In this document: piece by piece, positions 1 through 9,889 of the stretch
How positions within the stretch are numbered: the first letter of the stretch is position 1
Layout: every line of letters starts with the position of its first letter
Source: Euclidia mi
Lineage: Eukaryota; Arthropoda; Insecta; Lepidoptera; Erebidae
Length of the DNA stretch: 64,000 nucleotides
Direction: 5' to 3'
NCBI GenBank assembly: GCA_944739405.2
Contig: OX123183.2
Span: 88,860,729-88,924,728, forward strand
Program-made: the position numbers and the translations under genes
Notes under the pieces: model-generated
The model's database searches: none
What the model was told of the DNA's origin: nothing
The model's input: the letters and a program-made list of their open reading frames with translations, nothing else

Positions 1-1155
1 ATATAAAAAAAAATCAAAAATAAAAATTTAACCTGATTTTGATTCATTTTTACTTTTTCGTGTGAGTTTGTGGCCAAATCTGGGGTTAGAGTTTTTAGAC
101 CGCCCGAAGGCCTCCAGCATGGCATAATGATTCTTGTGATGACACAGAAACTGTAACTGATAGATTTACGTGCCTACCGAAGCACGGTAGCGCTCTGATG
201 AATGCCACTCGCGGACACACATCCGAGTGGTGAACTGTGCAAGCGTATTCTTTAATAAAGAAATGTTATAGATAAATGATACACAAAGACGGGACAAATA
301 AACGTGCTGATAACACAAAGATTGGTCCTGGGTAGAGGCATCGAAAGCGCGACCTCCGCCGAAACAGCCAGAGTCACTAACGATGAGACTAAACAAAGTA
401 CAGTACACACAGTACGATCTTGTTTGTTTGTTTTTGTTTTTCGCGTGAGTGTGTGGCCAACTCTGGTGTCGGAGTTTTCAGACCGCGCGAAGGCCTCCGA
501 CATGGCCTTACGATCCTTATCCTTAGACAAGAACCAGGACCGACAGCTTTAAGTGCTCTCCGAAGTCCGGTAGCGCTCAGATGTAAATGCCACATTCGGT
601 CACCCATCCAAATGGCGGCCTGTGCACGCATTGCTTAACTTTGCCGATCTGTGTAACGTTTATTAGGTGTGGGTACCTATATGCCTGTAGAGTTACGTAG
701 TAGATATGTGTAATGGAGAGAAATTAAATACTATTTGTTGGTTACAAGATATATTCGGAAGCGTTACACAATATAACCCTAGGTAGCAACTAGATTAGAG
801 CTAAGTTTAAGACTCAGGGCAGGGTAGGCAGGCAGGCTGACGAGACTTCGGTCCTCCAGAAGAGAAGGCAGCACTTAACTTTGGCAGCGTCCAGGATCCA
901 AGAGGGGTCGATTCGCTGTCGCGCGGCGTATTTATTTGCCACTGGGAGGGGAGCGGCCGGCAGGAGAAGTGGTAGGGGCTAGCGCTGTAGTGTGCATCGC
1001 TCGATGCGACGTCACACCTGTTACGAACGGCAAGCCTAGTCTCGCTATGAGCGCTACATGAGTGTACTGAACTAATATTCAAATTATAAGGTATACACAA
1101 GTTATCTACGTACTGCGTACAGTTTCATTAGAAACGTCTGAAATATCTCAGTATA

Positions 1156-1525
1156 CAGGGTGTAAAAAGACCCTTAACGAAAACTGAAATTCCATGTTAA
1201 ACCAATCAATACGAACATTTTTTACTTCGGCATCATACCTGGGAAATTAATGGTTCAGGAGATATTGAGGCTCAAAGTTAGTATGGATTTTTTCTAATTA
1301 GGTACAAAAAATTGATGCATTTATAGCCAATATGTTCTTTAGATGCCCTATGACCCCATGGATAAGTAGGTATTTCGAGCATAGCATGCGCGCGCTTTTA
1401 ATTGCGGTTTAAAAATGTGAAAACTTAAAAAAAAGTCGTTTCCCAGGTTTTATTTTTGGTTAGTATGACTTGGCATGATGTCCACAACGAGTAGACTTCG
1501 GCTTGGTGATGGGTCTTGTGACACC

Positions 1526-1528
<3 letters not shown>
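1156..1528. mobile_element. Small non-autonomous DNA transposon (CAGGGTGT-ended, TA target)
   Basis: About 373 bp with inverted termini CAGGGTGTAAAAAGACCC (left) and, reverse-complemented, CAGGGTGTCACAAGACCC (right), flanked by TA at 1154-1155 and 1529-1530. TA flanks and this terminal type are those of Tc1/mariner-like elements. No coding sequence. A second complete copy lies at 7673-8049, and its first 110 bp recur inverted at 1563-1675 as part of the right palindrome arm. It occupies the palindrome centre. Confidence 0.8.

Positions 1529-1561
<33 letters not shown>
1529..1561. repeat. (TA)n microsatellite at palindrome centre
   Basis: About 16 TA units directly follow the right end of the small transposon and directly precede the point where the right palindrome arm begins. 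Confidence 0.9.
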
Positions 1562-1747
1562 TAATATCTCCTGAACCATTAATTTCCCAGGTATGATGCC
1601 GAAGTAAAAAATGTTCGTATTGATTGGTTCAACATGGAATTTCAGTTTTCGTTAAGGGTCTTTTTACACCCTGTATACTGAGATATTTCAGACGTTTCTA
1701 ATGAAACTGTACGCAGTACGTAGATAACTTGTGTATACCTTATAATT

Positions 1748-2160
1748 TTGAATATTAGTTCAGTACACTCATGTAGCGCTCATAGCGAGACTAGGCTTGC
1801 CGTTCGTAACAGGTGTGACGTCGCATCGAGCGATGCACACTACAGCGCTAGCCCCTACCACTTCTCCTGCCGGCCGCTCCCCTCCCAGTGGCAAATAAAT
1901 ACGCCGCGCGACAGCGAATCGACCCCTCTTGGATCCTGGACGCTGCCAAAGTTAAGTGCTGCCTTCTCTTCTGGAGGACCGAAGTCTCGTCAGCCTGCCT
2001 GCCTACCCTGCCCTGAGTCTTAAACTTAGCTCTAATCTAGTTGCTACCTAGGGTTATATTGTGTAACGCTTCCGAATATATCTTGTAACCAACAAATAGT
2101 ATTTAATTTCTCTCCATTACACATATCTACTACGTAACTTTACAGGCATATAGGTACCCA
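1748..2160 (+). repeat. Unclassified GC-rich segment of the palindrome arm
   Basis: Mirror of about 670-1085. It contains a GC-rich stretch (about 1840-2010) and a weak 5S-like AAAGTTAAG at about 1948. A pair of inverted 9-mers, TGTGTAACG near 2060 and CGTTACACA near 2172, could be ends of a small inserted element. I do not recognise the whole. Confidence 0.35.
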
Positions 2161-2171
2161 CACCTAATAAA

Positions 2172-2410
2172 CGTTACACAGATCGGCAAAGTTAAGCAAT
2201 GCGTGCACAGGCCGCCATTTGGATGGGTGACCGAATGTGGCATTTACATCTGAGCGCTACCGGACTTCGGAGAGCACTTAAAGCTGTCGGTCCTGGTTCT
2301 TGTCTAAGGATAAGGATCGTAAGGCCATGTCGGAGGCCTTCGCGCGGTCTGAAAACTCCGACACCAGAGTTGGCCACACACTCACGCGAAAAACAAAAAC
2401 AAACAAACAA
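2172..2410 (+). repeat. 5S rRNA-derived repeat unit (right arm, first unit)
   Basis: Bases 2188-2199 and 2219-2232 match the box A-like AAAGTTAAGCAA and box C-like TTGGATGGGTGACC of the 5S rRNA internal promoter at about natural spacing. The sequences before and after do not fold into a complete 5S gene, so this is a 5S-derived repeat (SINE3-like or pseudogene-derived), not a 5S gene. The mirror copy lies on the minus strand at about 420-658. It ends in an A-rich stretch near 2391-2410, as in a retroposed unit. Confidence 0.7.
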
Positions 2411-2569
2411 GATCGTACTGTGTGTACTGTACTTTGTTTAGTCTCATCGTTAGTGACTCTGGCTGTTTCGGCGGAGGTCGCGCTTTCGATGCCTCTACCC
2501 AGGACCAATCTTTGTGTTATCAGCACGTTTATTTGTCCCGTCTTTGTGTATCATTTATCTATAACATTT

Positions 2570-2790
2570 CTTTATTAAAGAATACGCTTGCACAGTTCAC
2601 CACTTGGATGTGTGTCCGCGAGTGGCATTCATCAGAGCGCTACCGTGCTTCGGTAGGCACGTAAATCTATCAGTTACAGTTTCTGTGTCATCACAAGAAT
2701 CATTATGCCATGCTGGAGGCCTTCGGGCGGTCTAAAAACTCTAACCCCAGATTTGGCCACAAACTCACACGAAAAAGTAAAAATGAATCA
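2570..2790 (+). repeat. 5S-derived repeat unit, diverged second copy
   Basis: This repeats the preceding unit in order but with many substitutions. It has CACTTGGATGTGTGTCC in place of the box C motif (about 2601-2617), then AGCGCTACCG, a GGAGGCCTTCG-like block, and a tail with CACACTCACG-like sequence before an A-rich end. It therefore forms a head-to-tail dimer with the unit at 2172-2410. The mirror copy is at about 40-260 on the minus strand. Confidence 0.6.
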
Positions 2791-2803
2791 AAATCAGGTT
2801 AAA

Positions 2804-3073
2804 TTTTTATTTTTGATTTTTTTTTATATATTCACGCCTGTATCTCTGAAGGGGTAGGCAGAGGTGTAATATTACACGCACATTTCGCCATGAATTTTTA
2901 GGTCCCACGTAATAGGGGGCGAGCTTATTGCCGTACCGGGCACATTACCAGACACCGTGCTGCTACTGAGAATTTCCATGGAAAAACCCAATAACACTTT
3001 GCCCGACCCGGGAATCGAACCCGAGACCTCCGAATCCCACGCGCACATTTATGCCGCGAAACCAACGAGGCAG
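2804..3073 (-). mobile_element. tRNA-derived SINE, copy 1
   Basis: Read on the minus strand, it starts CTGCCTCGTTGG, with a box A-like segment, then GGTTCGATTCCCGGG (box B) about 50 bases on, a unique body with GCCCCCTATTACGTGGGACC, and a 3' end CTGCCTACCCCTTC...CAGGCGTGAA followed by an A-rich tail. The 9-bp direct repeat CAGGTTAAA at 2795-2803 and 3074-3082 is a target-site duplication, so the tail (2804-2829) belongs to the SINE. That tail is mirrored at 1-26, so the palindrome includes part of this SINE. Other copies: 32769-33037 and 59462-59575. Confidence 0.9.
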
Positions 3074-3082
3074 CAGGTTAAA

Positions 3083-5539
3083 AATATGTTTATCAGTTTT
3101 CTTATAGCCATAATAAAACCACTAGAGTAACTGATTATATAGCCAAAAGAACAACCGACAGTTAACTTTAGGCATAATACTCAAAAGCGTACAATAACTC
3201 GAAAGTATCTAAACTATAATTTTATTATTAAAAGTTTTGCAGGTGGATTTTATAATTAATAAAAGGGCGTAATTTATAAAAGGGCTAAGCTTTACGAGAC
3301 TAAACTAGCTTACTCAAACCCGCACAACAAGATCATAGATTCACCACATTACGGATTACTTAGAAATTAACTTATGATGCCATATTATTATTCTGTATAT
3401 AGTGATTTATAAACGCCAATTTATAGTTATATCGACATAGTTAAATAAAAGATTACATCTTTTATTTAATTATGTTGATATGTTGATATAAAAAAATGCG
3501 CAAGCAAAAGATACTAATGCTTTACTTCGACATGCTGTGCAGGAGTGATGCTAATAAGGCGTGGTTGCCGATTGATAGTGAAAATAAGTAGCCTACGATA
3601 AAATATGGCTGATGAAATATTTTTGTAACCAATCTCTGCCTTATCCTTCAGCGAATTACACGCGTGAATATTTTTATTTTTCTAGATGTAGGGACTTCTC
3701 TTAAGTTCCAAACTAAACGTTACCATTCGGACCAAAAAAACGACGTAATGGACGATGTTTAATGGTGCTTTCAATACTCCGATACAAGAAAAAACTAGGC
3801 AGTAAAATACATATTTTTTATTACAGTGTACAACGTGTGGCGACGTTTATACATACGTATAATGTATACTTAGATGTGTGTGTGACGGGGCCGAGGGCCG
3901 GCCGTGCAATCGTCCTGTTTATTGCCACCCCCCTCCATGTAATACAAAACTACTATGAAACAGCCCCATACACCATCCGGCATTGTCCTGCCAAAAATAT
4001 ATCATTTTGCCACTTTATCGTCGCCTTTGAATTCACATATTGGCTCATTTCGGCACCGATCGTTGGCCCCTTCTGCATCTCCTTATGTGCTGCTTGTTTC
4101 CGCTCGTATGAGTCTGTGATGAGTCGTAGTTAGCTGTCTTTATGTCAATTGTTTGCCGGAGGAAAGACAGACAATATCTCTGATTGTGCCAATTGTGTTA
4201 CAACATTGTGCCTTGAAAGATACATTCAGAAGCAAATGTTTACTATTTTGTTTCTTTCTCTTTTATAAGACAACTTAAGCTGTGGAAAGTTCTCGAGGAA
4301 GAGTTTCAAGACATTCAAAAGTTTAAGTGAGACTCAGCGCTGTAGGGTTTTCGACTATTATCGAAATATTAAATTATTACCTTCTTTTTTTTTATTTTTT
4401 TTTTTATTACCTACCTATATTTTATCTATAAGATGTTAATGTAAATATACGATTTAACAATTAGAAGCTTTTGTAGGTATAAGACATACCTACATAAAAA
4501 CAACTTTACACAATTTCGAAACCTAGCGTCAAACGCTACTGTCCAGTGACATATAAACTGAAGTGTTGTGGTCTCCTTATTGAGTAAAGGAATAAAATAC
4601 GTAAATGAAGATATCTTCTATTGGTCGCAACAAAAACTACGCTGGGTAATTCTAGTCCATTTTATATAATTTAATTCCGATAAAGCTACGCAGACGTTGT
4701 ACTTAGCTCTTCTTTAAGTATAAAGTAAAATAAAAAATAAAGAAGCCTTTTATTTCTTGCATTTTAACAGATAACATTATGAATGTACTAATGCCTTATA
4801 TAAAAAATATATGTAACAATCAACATTTTCTCAAATGGAGTTGTCTTTCATAAAAACAATTCATTTACAACTTAACCATTAATAACATTATATTGAACTA
4901 AATGATTACACTTTGTTAAAAAACGTAGTTTGATTGCAAATATATCTTAAGTTATTAAATATTTAAGAAATTATTACATATACCTAATAATTTGTTAATT
5001 TAATAAAATTTACAGTTGCATTCATAATTATGTATATTGACTTAAAGATTTTTCATGTCTTACAACATTTGAGAAAATAGTACATAGGTATATCATTAGT
5101 TCATTTAATAAGTTTTACAATTATAATTCAGGTATTGATTAAAAAATTACATTTCTATCTTATAATGACATATCGTGACATAGATATACTCATACCTTTT
5201 TCCAGTCAGGGTAAACTTTATTGTTTCATATTAATAATACTTATGAATGTATGAATGCATAAATCAAGAAGTGTGTATAAATAATCAGCATTTTCTAAAA
5301 TGGAGATGTCATTCCCAAATACCATTTATATAATAATAACCTTTAGGTAATTGCAATTTTGACTACAATTTCATAAAATACAATTTATTAACATTGAACC
5401 TTAAAAAAATACTTAGTACATAAATCATGATTTAATTTGATATCATTTTCCATTTAATTGGTTGAATAAAGTTTACGTATCTTATACAACTATACATAGT
5501 TAAAAAGTAAATTGAAATGTGTGTAAAACATTTTGTTAT
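3083..5539. other. Unassigned AT-rich DNA
   Basis: I recognise no gene here. It contains a fold-back at 3429-3481 and a T-rich tract near 4384-4406. The 123-codon open frame at 3762-4133 shows no recognisable domain. Confidence 0.6.
3429..3481. repeat. Short inverted repeat (hairpin)
   Basis: Arms of 24 bp with two mismatches around a 5-base loop, centred on AAAAGATTACATCTTTT. Confidence 0.85.
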
Positions 5540-6235
5540 CTTTTTTTTTAATTAATATTTAAAAATATATCATGCGGCATGCGGGCATGCAAGAACCCAA
5601 AGTTTTCCAAAAGTCCCTATCACTGGCTTTTGATATCCAGTCTTTCTCAATTACTTTTATCAAATCATCCTCCCATCTAGTTACTGGTCTTCCTCTTTTT
5701 CGGACGCCTGTTGGACCAGACCATGCTGTCAATCCAATCGTCCAACGGTCGTCACTCATTCTGGATATGTGGCGCGCCCATCGCCATTTCAACTTTAAGG
5801 AGTAATTAAGGGCATCTGTAACTTTAGTCATTTTTCTTATAAGAGTGTGAGGTATTTTATTTATCTTTCTAACATTTGTGATACTCCTCTCCATACTGCG
5901 TTGGCAAGATCTTATTTTTTGTTTAATTTGAAGTGTATATTTCCATGTTTGACACCCATAGGTGAGCGATGGAAGCAAGCAAGTGTCCATGATCTTTCTC
6001 TTTAATTTCATAGGCATAGAGCTTTTCAGTATCTCTTTTAGACTCCAGAATTTTCTCCACACACCTGCAATTCTTCTGTCAACTTCAAGTACATTGTTCC
6101 GTCTGTCAAAAGAGACCTGCTTGCCCAGATATATATAACTATCAGTATATGCTAATGGTTTTTGATCCATGTATATGGGATATTTTGTGCTGTTTGACAT
6201 GATTTTAGTTTTACTTATATCTTCTTTAAGTAACC
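5540..6235 (-). mobile_element. 5'-truncated RTE-like LINE
   Basis: On the minus strand the frame from about 6233 to 5559 encodes the C-terminal part of an APE-type LINE reverse transcriptase. In order it shows KTKIM, a YIYLGKQV segment, a YGCQTW motif, a KLKWRWARHISRM block, and the GRPVTRWEDDL tail typical of RTE-like elements. The polymerase palm and YADD motif are absent because the copy is 5' truncated. The first ~33 residues of the larger frame (upstream of 6233) are not LINE-like and are flanking sequence. The 3' end meets a T-rich tract at about 5541-5549, which is an A tail on the element's strand. Open but incomplete, so a pseudogene. Confidence 0.8.
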
Positions 6236-7020
6236 AACTGCAAATAATAAGGGCCGTGAGAACGGTAACGATGAAAGTAATACCACTATAAGCCTGTCGC
6301 CAAATCGAGTTCGCCACAATTCTCAGAAATTCCGCACAATCTTGAAATAAATGCGATTAGCAATCCACTTACTATAAATCCCGAGTTGAATAGCGAAAAA
6401 CCTAACTGATCAAGACGAGAAATCCAAAACAATTTCATTCGAGTTCTTCAATTTTATTTAATCCCAGGAAAGTCGCCACGACCTGCGGGGCTCAAGTAAT
6501 TTCCTAAAGCGGGTGAGGGGCGAGCAACCCAGCGACGGGAGACGCTTGAAACGAGAATTACACCATTCGCTAATTGCAGCAATCAGTTTAATGTAGTCGA
6601 CGAGACCGAACTGAATGGGATCTGGCCAATGGCCGCCTTATAAACAACTGAGTGTCTTTTGAAAAAAGTAAATACATTTTTGTGTGCTCCTCGCCTAAAA
6701 TATTGCACTGCTTTCGCATCTTACTTACAATTTTACAAATCCTTGCCTCTTGTTCATTTACCATAATAATTATGCCCTTTATTCGAGTCAGAACAATTTT
6801 ATCCAGAAGTACCTAAAGTTATGTTGTTATTCTAGAAGCTAGGAAATATTGTTACATAAATCTTCTTAGTGCCCAATTATTTCTTATTGATAATCGATAC
6901 ACGAAATGGTTCGTAGCATTAGTAAGGAAATAGGGAATAAAACTGCGGATACAATATGTATTTACTTTAGGAGATTTAGAACAATAATTGGAGTACCTAA
7001 CCTTTAAGGTAGTTATATAG
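6236..7020. other. Unassigned DNA
   Basis: No gene recognised. A moderately GC-rich patch lies at about 6480-6550 with no coding signal. Confidence 0.5.
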
Positions 7021-7235
7021 GTTTTTTTTATGTAAATAGGTGGCAAACGAGCAGACGGATTGCCTGTTGGTAAGCAATTACCGCCGCCCATGGACACAAG
7101 CAACACCACAGAAGTCACAAGTGCGTTGCCGCCCCTTGGGGTTGGGAATGAGGATAGGATGAGGAGTGGGATGAGGGAGAAGGAATAGGGGATAGGGCCT
7201 CCGGCACTCTCACTAACCGAACGAAACGCAACAGT
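7021..7235 (-). mobile_element. Interspersed repeat R1, 3' part (interrupted copy)
   Basis: This is the minus-strand 3' half of a repeat type common in Lepidoptera, marked by GTTTGCCGCC-like and TCGTTTGCCACC-like ends and by TTGTGTCCATGGGCGG. Compared with the uninterrupted copy at 44195-44507, it is split here. The other half lies at 9209-9305, beyond a Harbinger-like insertion. It continues into a T-rich stretch at about 7022, the A tail on the element's strand. Family name uncertain. Confidence 0.8.
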
Positions 7236-7324
7236 TTAAGGTAGAATTCCGTGCATCGCGATCGATCGCAGCCGCGCTATAACAAAGTATGAAAATGTAT
7301 GGCACCGCTGCCAAGGCCAGCGAC

Positions 7325-7418
7325 TGACGAACAACATCTAATTATTTCAAGACGGCCGACGAATGTCGTGAGCCGCGCGCGGCAGTGTCTTGAAATAAGT
7401 AGATGTTGTTCGTCAGTT
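7325..7418. repeat. Fold-back in the left subterminal region of the Harbinger-like element
   Basis: CTGACGAACAACATCTA at 7325 pairs with TAGATGTTGTTCGTCAG ending near 7417, and ATTTCAAGAC pairs with GTCTTGAAAT, giving arms of about 29 bp around a GC-rich loop that itself recurs inverted at about 9040-9090. Confidence 0.85.
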
Positions 7419-7460
7419 CCCTCTAGACGTGTGTCTAGCGAAGTCAAAATCGTGGTCGAA

Positions 7461-7565
7461 ATGCTAATTGACATCCTTGAAGAAGAAGAGGAGAATGACG
7501 AGCTGTTGTTGCTATATTATGAAACTAGAGTACCAATCGACCCTATCTTTAAAAGCAGAATTTAA
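7461..7565 (+). pseudogene. Possible Harbinger transposase N-terminal remnant
   Basis: A 34-codon frame starting at the ATG at 7461 has a run of glutamates followed by a run of leucines (MLIDILEEEEENDELLLL). This resembles the acidic-then-leucine-rich start seen in many Harbinger nucleases. It ends at a stop at 7563-7565. No DDE nuclease domain follows, so the element cannot make a functional transposase. An open frame continues upstream to 7299 but there it runs through terminal-repeat DNA and is not meaningful. Assignment rests on composition and on lying within TTA-flanked inverted termini. Confidence 0.45.
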
Positions 7566-7672
7566 AAAGCATACCTACTAGCAAATATTGATTCAAAAGC
7601 AATTATATTGTACCTAATGAAAAAAAATGTTGGAAGTTTGGAACGATAATACAAAATTGAATTATTTTTATA

Positions 7673-8049
7673 CAGAGTGTCACAAGACCCATCACCAAGC
7701 CGAAGTCTACTCGTTGTGGACATCATGCCAAGTCATACTAACCAAAAATAATACCTGGGAAACGTTTTATTTTTTTAAAGTTTTCTCATTTTTTAAACCG
7801 CAATTAAAAGCGTGCGCGTGCAATGCTCGAAAAACCTACTTATCCATGGGCTTACAGGGCATCTAAAGAACATATTGGCGGGGTAAATGCATCGATTTTG
7901 TACCGAATTAGAAAAATTCCATACTAACTTTGAGCTTCAATATCTTCTGAACCAGTAATTTTCCTGGTATGGTGCCGAAGTAGAAAATGTTCGTAGTGAT
8001 TGGTACAACATGGGATTTCAGTTTTCGTTAAGGGTCTTTTTACACCCTG
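7673..8049. mobile_element. Small non-autonomous DNA transposon, second copy
   Basis: About 377 bp, TA on both sides (7671-7672 and 8050-8051), same ends and body as 1156-1528 but in the opposite orientation: CAGAGTGTCACAAGACCC at left, GGGTCTTTTTACACCCTG at right. It is nested inside the Harbinger-like element. Confidence 0.88.
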
Positions 8050-8676
8050 TATAGTCGGCAAAACTTCCGTTTTTTTTTTTCATTACTACTAATTTCAAGA
8101 CACTGCCACAGATTACTAAATAGTTACTTCGTAACAGATACATCACTCCCATACAAAATCGAAAATACCTACGCTATAATCACCTACAAAATCTTAATAA
8201 TAATAGCCATTGTTCGCAGTGAAGAGAAATGTACCCTAAGTACTCATGCAAAGAGTTGCAGATTGTGTGACTGTACGTACAAGCGCGTCATCGAACGAAG
8301 GCGCTAGGGTTGTTCTTATGATGATTTTGGTAATAAAACGAATGTTGCGAAATAACCATATTTTTATGTGCTAAATACTTACCTATATATACACGAGTCA
8401 GTTAGTAAATACATATTGTTAACATTAACATATTTAATAAAATTAACAGTATGCAATATGTTATAAAAAGAAATAAAATGTATAATAATCGTACGTAATA
8501 TTGCCTATTTCTATTTATCGAGCACAATACCAGTTAATACAGTAAGTACGTACATAAGATTCTGACATTAAGTAGATTTTATTTAATAAAAACAACATTT
8601 ATATTTATTTCTAGTAATAACCTAAACTTATCAATTTACGAACATTTACATTCATAGTATTTCTTTTCTTACCTTT

Positions 8677-8730
8677 GCTCTAAATAAAATAAACGGTGTC
8701 AAAATTGACACCGTTTATTTTATTAAGAGC
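8677..8730. repeat. Short inverted repeat (hairpin)
   Basis: 24-bp arms with one mismatch and a 6-base loop; the arm core is AATAAAATAAACGGTGTC and its complement. Confidence 0.92.
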
Positions 8731-8745
8731 AAATATATAATATAA

Positions 8746-8783
8746 TATAAAATTTCGTCTACAAATGTAGACGAAATTTTATA
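8746..8783. repeat. Short inverted repeat (hairpin)
   Basis: Perfect 17-bp arms (TATAAAATTTCGTCTAC and complement) with a 4-base loop AAAT, 16 bases after the preceding hairpin. Confidence 0.92.
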
Positions 8784-9208
8784 TAAGTACCCACTTATAT
8801 CAAATCTTATACCATTACTTACTACATAAATCATTGTTTGTCCTTCGACAATGAAAAAACTACAAGTTATCATCCACTGCACAATAACTTCGTGGTTTCG
8901 GAATTTCTATAAGAAAGCGCGGGAAACGTGCCGTGCGTACACGCTGCCGGGCGTGCGGCGGCCTTCTGTCGTTTGTATGCATATGGATACACGAAATGGT
9001 AGGTATTTATCGCGCGAATTTGAGCCAGTGACGGGGGCCTGACACTGCCGCGCGCGGCTCACGACATTCGTCGGCCGCGCGCGTCAGTCGCGGGCCTCGG
9101 CAGCGGTGCCATACATTTTCATACTTTGACTATTGTCGCGAGCGATCGACGACAGTCGTAGGCCACGCGCGGCTGCGATCGATCGCGATGCACGGAATTC
9201 TACCTTTA

Positions 9209-9305
9209 GGTACCGTTACTTTACGTCGATTTTCTGTGAGAGGGTAGTACTACCCCGGTCGAGCCGGCCCATTCATGCTGAAATCAGCAAGGCTCTACTA
9301 CCTAT
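9209..9305 (-). mobile_element. Interspersed repeat R1, 5' part (interrupted copy)
   Basis: Minus-strand start of repeat R1: GTAGTAGAGCCTTGCTGATT, then GGCCGGCTCGACCGGGG and ACTACCCTCTCACAGAAAA. It is separated from the rest of the same copy (7021-7235) by the Harbinger-like element. Confidence 0.8.
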
Positions 9306-9599
9306 AAATCTATCTACGATAGTTCACATACCTCTATCTAATCCTAAATTAGGAGTTTCTACTATATTAATTAGATAACTGATAGATCTTCAAGGCAGTG
9401 GTGTTCGCAAAATAAATCACCCTATTGGAAGATGACAGAAATTAGCGTCGTAGTGCAGAACACAGACACACAACCAAATGAATAATCGTCCCAATTTTTT
9501 TACCTGTTGGCGCAGCGTGTCGCATCAAGTGGGCAACGCAACTGCGCATCACCAGACGGTGACTGCGAATTTTAGTACTACATACTTATACAATCCCGT

Positions 9600-9780
9600 T
9601 TCCGTACAAAGTGCAAACAGTGCATCAATAAATGCCTGTAAACATACTCATATTATACATCCAAACAGACATATAACAAATGATAGTACTCGTCACACAA
9701 AATTGTTCCTCAGTGGGAACCCATCCACGACCTGTTTAGCAAAGCCCCAAACCACTAGACCAACAAACCACTCATAGTGT
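9600..9780 (-). mobile_element. tRNA-derived SINE of a second type, 5' part
   Basis: On the minus strand GTTGGTCTAGTGGTTTGGGG (box A-like) is followed about 30 bases later by GATGGGTTCCCACTGAGG (degenerate box B). The downstream part has the T/G-rich ATGTCTGTTTGGATGTATAA style of a common lepidopteran SINE whose 3' end appears at 13720-13900 and 56700-56830. Confidence 0.55.
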
Positions 9781-9889
9781 AGTAAGCGAAGAGAAGTGTG
9801 GAAAAGATAAGGTCCCTTTGTATCATTATTACTACTTGAATCTTATTTGTATGAGCATGATGTTTGTATGTCACATTACCTTTGTGGAG

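Larger units (their letters stand above)
1..2829. repeat. Giant near-perfect inverted repeat (palindrome)
   Basis: Bases 1-1266 are the reverse complement of 1563-2829, with a 296-bp unpaired spacer (1267-1562). By eye I find about three substitutions (near 227/2603, 690/2140 and 1200/1630) and one 1-bp indel (near 1085/1745), so the arms are about 99.7% identical and the duplication is young or homogenised. Position 1 pairs with 2829, so the left arm probably continues beyond the window. All reading frames in the arms occur twice on opposite strands and none resembles a protein. A transcript across it would fold into a hairpin of over 1.2 kb. An assembly artefact is possible, although the asymmetric spacer argues against a simple fold-back read. 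Confidence 0.95.
7239..9205. mobile_element. Harbinger-like DNA transposon, defective, with TTA target duplication
   Basis: Inverted termini AGGTAGAATTCCGTGCATCG (left) and its complement (right, ending CTACCT at 9205) extend about 150 bp inward, including GTATGAAAATGTATGGCACCG near 7288 and its inverse near 9110. TTA occurs on both sides (7236-7238 and 9206-9208), the 3-bp target duplication expected of PIF/Harbinger elements. Only a 34-codon piece of a possible transposase N-terminus remains (7461-7565). The element interrupts repeat R1 and is itself interrupted by the small transposon at 7673-8049. Confidence 0.8.

Noticed and set aside
166..1100. Several 70-97-codon frames in the palindrome, each occurring twice
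   Set aside because: They are duplicated by the inverted repeat and run through 5S-derived repeat sequence; none resembles a protein.
2180..2240. Possible 5S rRNA gene
   Set aside because: Only the internal promoter region matches; the 5' and 3' thirds that form helix I are absent.
3762..4133. 123-codon open frame after the first AT-rich stretch
   Set aside because: No domain, no compositional coding signal I can see, and no start context or neighbours to support it.
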